From assembly GCA_016795485.1 (NCBI GenBank), contig JAEUHM010000029.1, positions 1 to 60,278 on the forward strand: 60,278 nt of DNA, read 5' to 3'. Below the pieces are notes generated by a model. The model had not been told where the DNA came from. It searched no databases and worked only from the letters and a program-made list of their open reading frames with translations. This document shows, piece after piece, positions 25,606 through 34,078 of this stretch; within the stretch, counting starts at the first letter, position 1, and every line of letters starts with the position of its first letter. Position numbers and translations under genes: made by a program. Source of the stretch: Verrucomicrobiaceae bacterium. Lineage in GTDB: Bacteria; Verrucomicrobiota; Verrucomicrobiia; Verrucomicrobiales; Verrucomicrobiaceae.

Positions 25606-26538
25606 TCAAACACTCCAAAACTTCCCCTCGATCCTCTCATTGGCGAGGAAGTTCAGCGCGTTCTGCGTTTGTTCGTTGTTGCTCGCCAGGATGTCTTGGA
25701 TCGTCAGATCTCCGACTCCACCGGCTAGACCGGTTTGCAGCACGAGCGGATTGACGTTGGGTTGCAGCCCTTGGCGATTGTGATCGTGGCTCAGGTTCCA
25801 GAAGACTTTGTGCTCAACGAAGGGCTGCCACGTTTCGTCGATCTGGTCAGCGGCATCCTCAGGACTTAGCAGCCAGAGAGTTGCCAGATGCAACGCATCG
25901 CGCTTGGTGTCTGCCCAGTTGCCTAGCAGTTGTTGCAGCGGATCTGGCATGGCCGCGTCTTGCTCGTGTCGACGCACGATGCGCACATACGCCTCTTGCT
26001 TGGAGCCAGGAGCCATGATGGCCACGACACCGATATTGCCATCGGTGCCAGGCGAGGTAGCAAGGCCAGGCCGATCCTTGTAGAGCACGAGATCTGCGGC
26101 CTTGAGTCGTCTGCTGGTTGCAGCCACGTCCAACGGCGCGCTCGTGGGACTGCCTGCCACGCCCATGGCCACGAAGAACTCCGGCACTGGCTCATAACCG
26201 AACTGCATCTCGCCTTCCTCTGTGAGAGTCAGAGACACAGACTCAGCATCTGCACCGACTGAGCGCCAGCCTTGCACGAGCATCTGCGGACCATCCGTGA
26301 GAGGCATCTCTTTGGTTGAGCGATCTGGCTGCCAGCCCTCTGCGAGCACGTCCATTCCGTTGACGAAGCCTGGTCTGATGCGCGCCATGAATCCACGCGC
26401 CTCCGCGCTCCAGCGTACGATCGTCGTCCATGGATGTCGCCACTCACGTCCCAGGGATTCCAGGTGATTGAGCACGCGGTTGGCTCGCCTGCGGGCCAGC
26501 ATGGCGTTCCAACTGCGAGCGCTAACAGTGACCGTCAT
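25606..26538 (-). CDS. Phage tail structural protein, unassigned
   Basis: The 310-residue protein has no recognised domain. It contains FMARIRPGFVNGMDVLAEGW around residue 50, and the next gene upstream has the similar KLRPGTVNGLMPLIEG, so the two may share a module. It lies in the tail region after the tape measure, where tail-tip or distal-tail proteins are usual. Its ATG is one base past the stop of the gene at 26540. Confidence 0.55.
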   Translation of the reverse strand: MTVTVSARSWNAMLARRRANRVLNHLESLGREWRHPWTTIVRWSAEARGFMARIRPGFVNGMDVLAEGWQPDRSTKEMPLTDGPQMLVQGWRSVGADAESVSLTLTEEGEMQFGYEPVPEFFVAMGVAGSPTSAPLDVAATSRRLKAADLVLYKDRPGLATSPGTDGNIGVVAIMAPGSKQEAYVRIVRRHEQDAAMPDPLQQLLGNWADTKRDALHLATLWLLSPEDAADQIDETWQPFVEHKVFWNLSHDHNRQGLQPNVNPLVLQTGLAGGVGDLTIQDILASNNEQTQNALNFLANERIEGKFWSV

Positions 26539-26539
26539 A

Positions 26540-27106
26540 CTACACCGCCCAGAAGAAGTGCCTCAGCCCCGTGGTGCCACGGTCGACCGCGTGAGAGAGG
26601 TTATGCATCGCCACAGGCAGCACGCGAGCTGGTGTGCGCCTGTCCTGCCAGATGAGCATCGCCAATGGCTGCCAGCCCGAGTCTTCCGGCCTGGCAGCGA
26701 GATCGTTGACGTGCAGTAGCTCGATCTCCTCTGGCACCAGCACGAGCTTCTCGCCATCGACCTTCACTTGCAGCACGATCCAGGATCTGAGCTTAGCGTT
26801 TGGCCCAGTCATCAGCTTCACACCTGGCGAGGTGATCATGTCCACGCCCTCAATGAGCGGCATGAGTCCATTCACCGTGCCTGGCCGCAACTTCACCAGC
26901 TTGTCACCGAGGCCTGGCTGCCAGGGATGCTGCCAGACCCCATGGCCGGGCTGTCCCACGAGAGACGTGCCGTTTGGCCGCCGCTGAATGCGCAGGCGAG
27001 GACTGCCGCGCAACTGTGTGGCCTTCTCATGCCTCACGAGCTGGTTAAACGCAGGCAACACAGGATCGCCCGGACGCACTTCATTCAGCGGAGGAGGAGC
27101 TTTCAT
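26540..27106 (-). CDS. Phage tail structural protein, unassigned
   Basis: A protein of 188 residues whose ATG overlaps the upstream stop (ATGA). It shares the RPG.VNG...L motif with the product of 25606-26538 and is otherwise beta-rich with many prolines. A role at the tail tip is suggested by position only. Confidence 0.55.
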   Translation of the reverse strand: MKAPPPLNEVRPGDPVLPAFNQLVRHEKATQLRGSPRLRIQRRPNGTSLVGQPGHGVWQHPWQPGLGDKLVKLRPGTVNGLMPLIEGVDMITSPGVKLMTGPNAKLRSWIVLQVKVDGEKLVLVPEEIELLHVNDLAARPEDSGWQPLAMLIWQDRRTPARVLPVAMHNLSHAVDRGTTGLRHFFWAV

Positions 27107-27819
27107 ACAACGAGGAACTCATAGATGTCCTTTGGCCAGCCGCCGTGCGGGCCCAGGAGCAGCTCGCGCGTGATCTGCACCACGTTTCCGCGCTTGGTTG
27201 TGCGGAAAGGCATCGTCAACCAATCCCGATTGGGCGGAGTAGGATGCCCGCCAGGAAGGCTCTTCACGATGGTGCCGATCTCAGTGAGTAACCGAGAAGG
27301 AATCGACCGGCGCACTTCCGTGATGCGAAACACCGCCTGTAGCTCTGCATAGCTATCCTCACCGAAGAGCGGATTCTTCTCGCCAGCAGCGGCCTGGCTT
27401 TTGCTCACTCCATTACCGCGACTTTGCTTCTGCGGCAGCTTCAGCGGCCAATAAATGGTGCCATCCTCTTGGACCACACCGCCATACTTCTGAACAAGCT
27501 GATCGATCTTCGGGTGTGCTTCCAGTCGCTTGGCCTCGAATGACGAGTCGAAGTCATACTGTGTGAGATCGTCCTCGCTAAACTCGCCCGTGATGCCCTC
27601 GAACGTGCCCCACACGAGGTAACCCCTGCCTGCTACCCATTCCTGCCAGCGTCTACGCCCGCGCACTTCCGGCAGGCCTGTAGGGTTAGGCAACTGTCCG
27701 ACCATGGCTTCTGTCAACGTGTCTGCATGGCAGCTCACGACGTTGGTAGCAATGCCATAGTCATCCGAACTGCCAGTGATGGCCGGTTGCCCTGAAACGG
27801 TAAGGATATTGATCGCCAT
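27103..27819 (-). CDS. Phage tail structural protein, unassigned
   Basis: The protein has 238 residues, begins MAINILTVSGQPAITGSSDDYG and is polar with mixed helix and strand. It immediately follows the tape measure gene (3-bp gap), a place often taken by the distal tail protein. No motif confirms that. Confidence 0.55.
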   Translation of the reverse strand: MAINILTVSGQPAITGSSDDYGIATNVVSCHADTLTEAMVGQLPNPTGLPEVRGRRRWQEWVAGRGYLVWGTFEGITGEFSEDDLTQYDFDSSFEAKRLEAHPKIDQLVQKYGGVVQEDGTIYWPLKLPQKQSRGNGVSKSQAAAGEKNPLFGEDSYAELQAVFRITEVRRSIPSRLLTEIGTIVKSLPGGHPTPPNRDWLTMPFRTTKRGNVVQITRELLLGPHGGWPKDIYEFLVV

Positions 27820-27822
27820 AAG

Positions 27823-29571
27823 TCAGCCGAAGGTGAGGTTAACAGGAGATTGCACGCCGTTGGATCGGTTGCCCGTCTTTGTCTCGCGGAGCAGATCCGC
27901 CATCAGCTTCTCGATGCGGTTCAGCGTGTCGTTCTGTTGCCGAGAGTATTCCGCTACCATCTCCGAGCTGCTCCGACCCAGGACGCGATTGATCGCACCG
28001 CCGAGGCTGCCAAGCAGGAACTGCCGCTCAGGCACCTGCACACCGCCGATCTCTTTTGCCAGGCTTTGCGCCTTCTGAAGCTTCTCCAGGCCTGCCTGCT
28101 CTCCGAGCTGGTCACCCTGGTTGCGCGACTGCTGGATCTGCTCGCGGATCTCCTGGAGACCTTTGCTCAGATCCACGTCCCCGATCACGTCTTGCAGTTG
28201 CTTCTTCAGCTCCAGCAACTTCTCGCGCGGAGGTAGCAGATCCAACCCACCACGCTCAGCATCTTTCCGCAGCGACTCCAGCGACTTAGCCATTTCCTCC
28301 GCAGCACGTGTGGCATCCTGCTGAATGCCATCGGTCACAGAGCCGATCTCGCGCATGATGGACTGTGCTTCCTCCAGCAGCTTCAGCGCGCTTTCTGCCG
28401 CACCATACGAGCCTTGCTCCATGGCACCCGCAGCCCACTCTTGCAGCCCCTGGATGGACGGAGCGTAGAACAGCCCGCCGCTCTTCTGCATGGTGTCGTA
28501 GACTTCCTGCAACCGCTTCTTCAGTGCATCGACCTTGTCGACACCTTCTAGCCCGCTCAGCTCACCGTCGTTGATGGCCTTCTGCAGATCTGCGATGCGT
28601 TTGAGCGCGTCCTCCTTGGCCTTTGCGGCTTTCTCTTCCGCTGCCTGACGTTCCTTTGCAGACTTCTCCGCCGCCTTCGTCTCAGCCTCCTGAGCCCGAT
28701 TGGCAGCCAGGGCACGAGCCGCTGCCTGGCGATCCCGATCTGGCGCAGTGGCGTCGTAGTCTTGCTTCTGGAGACGCTCAGCAAAGCTCGTGCCGATATC
28801 CTTGCCCAGAACCATGTCCTTGATGGCATCTTCTGCCGCCGCGCCGAGTCCAGCAATAGCATCAATGATGCGACCGGCAGTGACGTTGGCATTGTTGCCC
28901 AGACGATCCAGACGATCTCCGAGCGTATCGATCCTCGCCACCGCATCGTTGGCCAACACATCCACGCCATCGAACATCGCCCGCAACTCATCTCCTGCCG
29001 TGGACAGCAGCGGGATCAGCTCTGTGCTGCCCTTGCCCAGGAGCTGCTGGATCTCGTAGACGCCACTCCCATCTTCACGCGCTTGCTGGAAGGCACCGGC
29101 GAGCACTACGATCTTCTGGTCGAGCGGCATCGACATCAGCTTCTCGACGCTCAAGCCATACTTTTCAAGCACGGCAGCAGCCTTGGTATTCTCGACATCG
29201 CCGAGGTTCTTCTCCAGCCTCACCGTTGCAGCGACAACCCCTTCCAAACTGCCGCCCATCTCCTTGGCTACCTGAGTCACACGTTGCAGCGTCTCTGGCG
29301 TCTCCTGGAGAGTTGCAGCCTTGTCCGCAAAGTCACCAAACACGTCCAGCGAGCCCTTGAGCGCGGCAGCCATGCCCGCGATGCCGCCGACAGCCAATAG
29401 CCCCTTGAGTTCATCGGCGATGTTGCCCACGCCCTTGCTCGCGACACCCCCAAAGCCCGACCACTCACGTTCCATCGCGCCCTTGGCCTGACTGCTAGCC
29501 TTCCGAGCACGATCAAACTGCGAGAAGAACTGTCTCGCCTCCATGTCCAGCTCTGCGGTGATTCTCGGCAT
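27823..29571 (-). CDS. Tail tape measure protein
   Basis: At 582 residues this is a short tape measure. The N-terminus has the usual FSQFDRARKASSQAKGAME pattern with a hydrophobic glycine-rich stretch (LKGLLAVGGIAGMAAALKGS), followed by a conserved-looking region of the phage tail family (PETLQRVTQVAKEMGGS, LLGKGSTELIPLLS). The C-terminal 300 residues are almost pure charged coiled coil. In siphoviruses its length sets tail length, so a tail under about 100 nm would be expected. Confidence 0.8.
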   Translation of the reverse strand: MPRITAELDMEARQFFSQFDRARKASSQAKGAMEREWSGFGGVASKGVGNIADELKGLLAVGGIAGMAAALKGSLDVFGDFADKAATLQETPETLQRVTQVAKEMGGSLEGVVAATVRLEKNLGDVENTKAAAVLEKYGLSVEKLMSMPLDQKIVVLAGAFQQAREDGSGVYEIQQLLGKGSTELIPLLSTAGDELRAMFDGVDVLANDAVARIDTLGDRLDRLGNNANVTAGRIIDAIAGLGAAAEDAIKDMVLGKDIGTSFAERLQKQDYDATAPDRDRQAAARALAANRAQEAETKAAEKSAKERQAAEEKAAKAKEDALKRIADLQKAINDGELSGLEGVDKVDALKKRLQEVYDTMQKSGGLFYAPSIQGLQEWAAGAMEQGSYGAAESALKLLEEAQSIMREIGSVTDGIQQDATRAAEEMAKSLESLRKDAERGGLDLLPPREKLLELKKQLQDVIGDVDLSKGLQEIREQIQQSRNQGDQLGEQAGLEKLQKAQSLAKEIGGVQVPERQFLLGSLGGAINRVLGRSSSEMVAEYSRQQNDTLNRIEKLMADLLRETKTGNRSNGVQSPVNLTFG

Positions 29572-29572
29572 G

Positions 29573-30355
29573 TTACGAGGCTTTGAAGTTTTGTTTGATG
29601 GCCTGGTTCTTCACAAAGTGATCCCACTGACGAATCAGCGCCTGAGTCTGGCTATCGAGAGCCCATTGAATCCGGCGCTCCAGGTCATTCACGTTCGATG
29701 CGAACCTAACGTCATTATGCGCACGCAGAACCCAGCGACCCCCTTCGTTCAGAAACTCAATAGCGCCAGGTGCATCGTGCACCGCGATCATCTGCGGCAC
29801 AGTGCCACCAAGCTTTGTCATGGCCTCTTTCCAGCCCGCTGCGAGCCAGTAGACGTGAGATTGTTTCTCTTTGATGTAGTCAGCCAACTCCTTTCCATTC
29901 CTCACATAGAAGATTGGACGCTTGCCTTTCTTTCCACCAACACGCCCCCGCTTATCCATCATCGCCTTGTGCGCCTTACCATCATCGAACGGCGAGAAAG
30001 ACACACCTCGCGAAGATCGAAGCATCTCGCTAGCCGCATTGTCATCGCCAGACTTGTGAAGCATCCAAAACGCAGAGGCACGAGCAGCGCTTCTTTCTGC
30101 GAGCAAGTCATAAGCATCGCCCGCGTTGCCGTAGACTTTACGGATGTCCGCAGCGACTGCGGCCTGGCCTTGCTGTTGAGCCTTGCGAGTTCCGCCCTTC
30201 ACGCCCTCGCTGCCAGGAGGAGTAATCTCTACGACGCGCCGCATGACTGAGCGCATCAGGCGATACATCACGTCACTGGCATCACGACGCGAGCTGGCAA
30301 GCACCCGACCAACGGCGCGCTCAAACTCAGCGGTGTGCAGCTTCAGCTCTCTCAT
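29573..30355 (-). CDS. Phage minor structural protein
   Basis: A 260-residue protein, helical and basic at the N-terminus (SRRDASDVMYRLMRSVMRRVVEITPPG), which resembles the start of HK97 gp10-like or minor tail proteins that carry V.....TPPGS. It precedes the tape measure gene by one base. The start follows a TTGACA motif (30378-30373) by 17 nt. Identity uncertain. Confidence 0.55.
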   Translation of the reverse strand: MRELKLHTAEFERAVGRVLASSRRDASDVMYRLMRSVMRRVVEITPPGSEGVKGGTRKAQQQGQAAVAADIRKVYGNAGDAYDLLAERSAARASAFWMLHKSGDDNAASEMLRSSRGVSFSPFDDGKAHKAMMDKRGRVGGKKGKRPIFYVRNGKELADYIKEKQSHVYWLAAGWKEAMTKLGGTVPQMIAVHDAPGAIEFLNEGGRWVLRAHNDVRFASNVNDLERRIQWALDSQTQALIRQWDHFVKNQAIKQNFKAS

Positions 30356-30382
30356 TCACACCGTCTGAGGGGTGTCAATGCC

Positions 30383-31027
30383 TCACATCGTCTCTACATC
30401 GTCCGCAGCGCGCAGAGCCTCTGCCACCGCACCCATGCCAGCCATCTGCTGGGCTACCGGAGCAGCCGGTGTGACCGTCCAGATCTCCCGCCTGTCTGCT
30501 ACACAGTGATGATGATAAATGACCGCACGCACGAACGGCAACTCGCAGAGGATGAACTCCTCAGACCAATGGTAGCGCGCGGCAATCTCATCGACCAACT
30601 CACTGATCCAGCACGTAGGAGCCAGATCCTGCGGAACGGATTTATCTGCCTCGAATCCTTTCCGCAGTCGCACTTCGAAGCTCGCCGCGTCGACCAAGCG
30701 ATTGAACTGCACCAACTCGCCCTCGAACAGATCCACCATGCTCGGAGCAGGCTCAAAGCTGCAATCGAACGACTCCAACCAAGTGCCGTCTCTGACGCTC
30801 TCGATCACTTCTGCCCACGGCGCGTTATGCGCCCACAGAAAGAGCGCGAGCTGCTCCGTGCGTTGCTTCACCTCCAGACCCCTCCAACGCTCCACACCGC
30901 CCAGGAGCTGCAAGCCCATCCGTCTGCACAACTCCAGACTCAGGATGCTGATAGGCCTAACGGGAAAGCCCAAGAACTCAGTCTTCCCCACAAGGAAGGT
31001 CGACTCCAGCAAAGCACTGCGGCTCAT
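30383..31027 (-). CDS. Possible tail assembly chaperone partner
   Basis: The product has 214 residues and an ATGA overlap with the gene upstream. It has no recognised domain, ends with a small alanine/methionine-rich segment, and sits between the tail-tube candidates and the tape measure, the usual site of tail assembly chaperones (lambda G/GT). No classical slippery heptamer was confirmed at the junction. Assignment is by position. Confidence 0.5.
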   Translation of the reverse strand: MSRSALLESTFLVGKTEFLGFPVRPISILSLELCRRMGLQLLGGVERWRGLEVKQRTEQLALFLWAHNAPWAEVIESVRDGTWLESFDCSFEPAPSMVDLFEGELVQFNRLVDAASFEVRLRKGFEADKSVPQDLAPTCWISELVDEIAARYHWSEEFILCELPFVRAVIYHHHCVADRREIWTVTPAAPVAQQMAGMGAVAEALRAADDVETM

Positions 31028-31536
31028 GCCCCGTTCTGGTTAAACATGGCGAGGAAGGCCTCGTTCTTTTGCCGAGTGTCTTCGTCATCGCCCTGCATCA
31101 GGTAGACCTCGCGATCTCCGCGCTCCAAACGAATGCGCGTCTTGCCTGCGAGCGCCTGAGCCACTGATCTCAACTGAATCAAGAACGCACCCTGATAAGC
31201 CACAGGATGCTCAGGATTGGCCTTGATCCACTCTACGTCCTCGATCTTCTCGCGGAACTCATAGATGTCCATCAGACAAGGCTCGACATTGAACGAAGCA
31301 CGCACAGTGCCATCGAAGGCCGCGCGCACAATGCGTTCGACTTTACCGGCCTTCAGCTTCTCAGCGAACTCATTGAGATCACCGCACCTGCCGTCCAGGT
31401 AATCGTCGACCGGAAACTTTCCGCTCAAGCGGAAGCCGCAAGCGATGGCAGCCGCAATGATGAACCGAGCCAGCGGCAAACCCTTCACGGATGGCTCCTT
31501 GAAGGTCAGGACTTTGATCTCGTCACCTTGCTGCAT
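31024..31536 (-). CDS. Possible tail assembly chaperone
   Basis: This 170-residue acidic/helical protein follows the tail-tube candidate by 2 bp. The sequence DEIKVLTFKEPSVKGLPLARFIIAAA at its start fits small phage tail chaperones that begin with a strand and a hydrophobic helix. Position before the tape measure supports this, but no motif proves it. Confidence 0.5.
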   Translation of the reverse strand: MQQGDEIKVLTFKEPSVKGLPLARFIIAAAIACGFRLSGKFPVDDYLDGRCGDLNEFAEKLKAGKVERIVRAAFDGTVRASFNVEPCLMDIYEFREKIEDVEWIKANPEHPVAYQGAFLIQLRSVAQALAGKTRIRLERGDREVYLMQGDDEDTRQKNEAFLAMFNQNGA

Positions 31537-31538
31537 GG

Positions 31539-31868
31539 TTACTCAGCAGCCGGGAAGTTCTCGCCGTTGACCGTCCAGCCGTTCCAGTCTTTCTGCTCCT
31601 CGGACTCTTCAACGTCTGAGATGATGGTCACCCCAGCACTGAACTGATCGATGTCAGGATCACTGCCGCCAATGGTGAGAGTGTTTGGCAGATCGCCCTT
31701 GCCCTCAATGGAGAACTCAATATCCCCGCCGATGGTAGCACCCTGGATGAATGCCCCCGAGCGATCCAGTAACGGTGAAACAACTTCAGCCTTCTTCGAG
31801 ACACGCACCTTTTGTGCAAGCGTCAGGGAGCAGGACTCGATTCCGATGGCATCAGCATTAACAGGCAT
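31539..31868 (-). CDS. Tail tube-type protein, unassigned
   Basis: A 109-residue beta-rich protein with acidic C-terminus (EESEEQKDWNGW). It is paired with another short beta-rich protein (31896-32219) of almost equal length, both upstream of the chaperone candidates. One of them is likely the tail tube (major tail) protein. No family was recognised directly. Confidence 0.5.
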   Translation of the reverse strand: MPVNADAIGIESCSLTLAQKVRVSKKAEVVSPLLDRSGAFIQGATIGGDIEFSIEGKGDLPNTLTIGGSDPDIDQFSAGVTIISDVEESEEQKDWNGWTVNGENFPAAE

Positions 31869-31895
31869 GGTAGTGACAAATGGAGTTGGACGTGA

Positions 31896-32219
31896 TTAGC
31901 TCAGGCTGCCGTAAGTGACGCCTTCGAGGGTAAATTGAGGGAAGTCCTTGTTGGACTCTTCTTGAGTCGCGGCAGTGACCTTCACCGTCCCCGCCGTGAT
32001 GGCACCCGCCGTGACAGACGAAAGGCTAACAGCACCGTAACCAGTCAGCGTGCAGGCAATCGTGATGAGCTTATTCGCTGCCGCCTTCTTCGTGGCACCC
32101 GTGCCGTCATGTGCCGAGAGCTTGGCGATCTCAATCGAGCGCTTTTTCGTCGAACGCGTCAGACACGCACCAGAAGGTGCGGTGATCACTGGAGAAAGAA
32201 TACCGATGTGGGCTGCCAT
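31896..32219 (-). CDS. Tail tube-type protein, unassigned
   Basis: The 107-residue product is Thr/Ala/Ser-rich with alternating strands (LITIACTLTGYGAVSLSSVTAGAIT), as in structural subunits. The ATG follows a TTGACA motif (32241-32236) by 16 nt; the motif contains the stop codon of the preceding gene. Major tail protein is a possible identity. Confidence 0.5.
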   Translation of the reverse strand: MAAHIGILSPVITAPSGACLTRSTKKRSIEIAKLSAHDGTGATKKAAANKLITIACTLTGYGAVSLSSVTAGAITAGTVKVTAATQEESNKDFPQFTLEGVTYGSLS

Positions 32220-32237
32220 GATACCGGAACGCAGGTG

Positions 32238-32669
32238 TCAAACCGCAGGCTTCACAAACGAGAACAGCACCGGCAGGTACGGTGACCAGAACTGCTTGTC
32301 CGCGCCATCGCGAAAACCCTCCCAGACCATGCCCGTGGCATTGAAGCCACTAGCCGCCAGAACCGCAGCGGAGATGGCAGTCAGGTTTGTCCTACTCAGT
32401 GCCGTCATCAGCGCGGCCTCGATGTCCGCCTGCTTGGCTGCATCGTTGTCGCCAACATTGGCCGGAGTCATCACCACAAACTCAACATTGCCACGAGCCT
32501 TCGTCTCAGATCCAGGCAAAAACTCCAACGCCACCTTCACATAAACCAAAGGCCGAGTCCGATCCAACCCCTCCGAGCTGGTAGCAGCCCGCGCCACCAC
32601 AGTCGGCTGATCCTCAGCCATCGCCGCGCCCAGGTAGTTCGCGAGCCCTTGTTCGATTTGTGTGATCAT
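32238..32669 (-). CDS. Tail completion/terminator-type protein
   Basis: A 143-residue protein from the ATG at 32669, which overlaps the upstream stop (ATGA); a longer frame from 32789 lies over the upstream gene. It begins MITQIEQGLANYLGAAMAED, like small tail-terminator or neck proteins that start with a helix contacting the tail tube. Position between head-connector genes and tail tube supports this. Confidence 0.55.
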   Translation of the reverse strand: MITQIEQGLANYLGAAMAEDQPTVVARAATSSEGLDRTRPLVYVKVALEFLPGSETKARGNVEFVVMTPANVGDNDAAKQADIEAALMTALSRTNLTAISAAVLAASGFNATGMVWEGFRDGADKQFWSPYLPVLFSFVKPAV

Positions 32670-32896
32670 GAGTTGCGGAGATGGTCCAGCACTGCGTTCA
32701 ACAGCGCGATGGTTTGTTCTTTGGTGAGGTTGTGAGGCGTTGGCTTCATATCTGCCACGAGCCCCGTCTCGCCCTCGCACCGGCCCCACTCCAGGCTCTC
32801 AGAGTTAATCGTCAGCGAGCCCTTCCACTGCTCGCCCTCGCGGAGCAGGAAACACTGGTTTGAGCGCACGGCGCTGATGTCGGTGACTTGGATCAT
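32666..32896 (-). CDS. Small hypothetical phage protein
   Basis: The 76-residue product is counted from the ATG at 32896, which lies 17 nt after a TTGACA motif; a GTG nine bases earlier is possible. It has a short beta-rich front half and a helical end (LTKEQTIALLNAVLDHL). Next to it are the moron-like unit on one side and the tail completion gene on the other. Confidence 0.5.
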   Translation of the reverse strand: MIQVTDISAVRSNQCFLLREGEQWKGSLTINSESLEWGRCEGETGLVADMKPTPHNLTKEQTIALLNAVLDHLRNS

Positions 32897-32919
32897 TCTC
32901 GACACCTCGGGGGTGTCAA

Positions 32920-33200
32920 TCTAACCCGCGTTGGAACCGCCAACTAAACTCGGACACTTCCCACACGCGTTTAATATCAGGCGTTCCACAAGATCAAATC
33001 CCATATCTTCCATTTTCAAAAACAACAAAACCCAAGATATTGTGGTTAATGTGAATATCTGGGACCATTTTCACGTTGAAAAGATTTTTTGATCGTGCAG
33101 CCCTCTTAAATCCAAGAAAGCTACTCGGACGAACACAATCGGGTCACAAAAATCCTTGCGAACAACGATGGAGCTAGCAATTTCCCGTATGCTTAACTCA
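32920..33200. other. AT-rich non-coding region upstream of the structured leader
   Basis: No credible frame is visible. The stretch is clearly richer in A and T than the flanking phage genes and lies upstream of the plus-strand hairpins and the 42-residue gene. Several TTG and TAnnnT-like elements are possible promoters, but none stands out. Confidence 0.4.
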
Positions 33201-33207
33201 GAATTTG

Positions 33208-33294
33208 ATAGGTAATCTATCGGACTCCGAGGGCGAGGGAGAGTCACTTACCAAGGGCTCTAACCGAGGTGGTGACTCTCCCGTCGCTAGTCCG
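33208..33294 (+). ncRNA. Candidate structured RNA or leader
   Basis: On the plus strand a small hairpin (GATAG..CTATC, about 33207-33220) is followed by a long stem. CGGACT (33221-33226) pairs with AGTCCG (33289-33294), GCGA (33233-33236) with TCGC (33284-33287), and GGGAGAGTCAC (33237-33247) with GTGACTCTCCC (33272-33282), leaving a 24-nt loop. No known riboswitch or phage RNA was recognised. It lies about 135 bp before the plus-strand gene at 33430 and could be its regulatory leader, or a separate small RNA. A hairpin is equally possible on the minus strand. Confidence 0.55.
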
Positions 33295-33429
33295 AATAGG
33301 CCATCCTGTTCGGGCGGCTCCAGGGACTCTGTCTGGGTGACAGCGGTCTTTTATCCTCATCGGAGGGTTGGTGTCAAGCTAATCAAGTCGATCACGCCGT
33401 AGATGGAGCGGCTGATCCTCATTAAACAT

Positions 33430-33558
33430 ATGGCTACGATTAGAAGAGGCAGAGATGCCAGAACAGGGGTTTTTGTCCCCATTAAGGAAACAGTGCGTCG
33501 CCCAAGCACGACCACAGTGGAAACCATCAAGGTTCCCTCAAAGCGTTCAGGTAAGTAA
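33430..33558 (+). CDS. 42-residue moron-like small basic protein
   Basis: The frame starts MATIRRGRDARTGVFVP and continues with a threonine-rich stretch (RRPSTTTVETIK) and a lysine-rich end. Short proteins beginning with an IRRGRDA.TG motif followed by RRP.TTTVETIK are frequent in bacteria and phages; their function is not known. It is the only plus-strand gene within the late region, is preceded by a structured leader and followed by a terminator, so it is likely expressed on its own from the prophage. Confidence 0.7.
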   Translation: MATIRRGRDARTGVFVPIKETVRRPSTTTVETIKVPSKRSGK

Positions 33559-33576
33559 AACGACCTAAACGCTGCG

Positions 33577-33611
33577 GCGGCTGGTGCTTCGGCATCAGCC
33601 GCACTTTTTTT
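33577..33611 (+). terminator. Terminator of the moron-like unit
   Basis: On the plus strand an 11-bp stem (33577-33587 with 33592-33602; one G.T pair) closed by a stable TTCG tetraloop is followed after AC by seven T residues (33605-33611). It lies 18 bp after the stop codon of the 42-residue gene. Confidence 0.92.
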
Positions 33612-33614
33612 GCC

Positions 33615-33947
33615 CTAGTTCCGTTGGCCACAGGTTAGGACCCACTCTTGTTGCCAGGCTAGTTTCCCGTCCACATGGGCGATGATCCAGTTCTTGGCAT
33701 CTATGACCATGATCTCTCCCGACTTCGGCTCGATAGAGATGCGGTGCTTGGCGATGCGTACCACATACTCGCTCTGATCTGAGAGGCCGCCGTCTTCACG
33801 ACGCAACTCGGCTGGTGTGCGCGTGATTGATACATTGGTGAAGAGCGTGTTACGGAACGTGACATCGCCCCACGTTGTGGCTGCCATAGCCTCAGCGTGC
33901 CGATTGTGAGCGGCGGTAACGGCAGATCGTGGAGGCAAGGAAGGCAC
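33615..33947 (-). CDS. Small head-tail connector-type protein
   Basis: The product has 110 residues if translation begins at the GTG at 33947, 13 nt after a TTGACA motif; a TTG two codons earlier is possible. The centre contains a beta-rich stretch with RIAKHRISIEPKSGEIMVID and WIIAHVDGK. It lies between capsid genes and tail genes, as connector proteins do, but no family was recognised. Confidence 0.45.
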   Translation of the reverse strand: MPSLPPRSAVTAAHNRHAEAMAATTWGDVTFRNTLFTNVSITRTPAELRREDGGLSDQSEYVVRIAKHRISIEPKSGEIMVIDAKNWIIAHVDGKLAWQQEWVLTCGQRN

Positions 33948-33989
33948 GAGCAAGGCACGCTGTCAAAGCGCCTGGAAATGGGCAAAGAA

Positions 33990-34020
33990 AAGCCCCTGCT
34001 GGTGACGACAGCAGGGGCTT
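33990..34020 (-). terminator. Terminator between head and tail modules
   Basis: An 11-bp perfect stem (34020-34010 with 34000-33990; AAGCCCCTGCT type) with a 9-nt loop is followed on the minus strand by TTTTCTTT. It lies about 60 bp after the stop of the gene at 34079-34651 and would reduce transcription from the head genes into the tail genes. Confidence 0.75.
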
Positions 34021-34078
34021 AACCAAACCATGGAACTAAGTGGGACGCGAAGTCCTGACACTCAGTGCATGGTGTCAA

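Noticed and set aside
33208..33294. Known riboswitch in the moron leader
   Set aside because: I could not match it to cobalamin, SAM, TPP, glycine or c-di-GMP consensus elements by eye, so no class is claimed.
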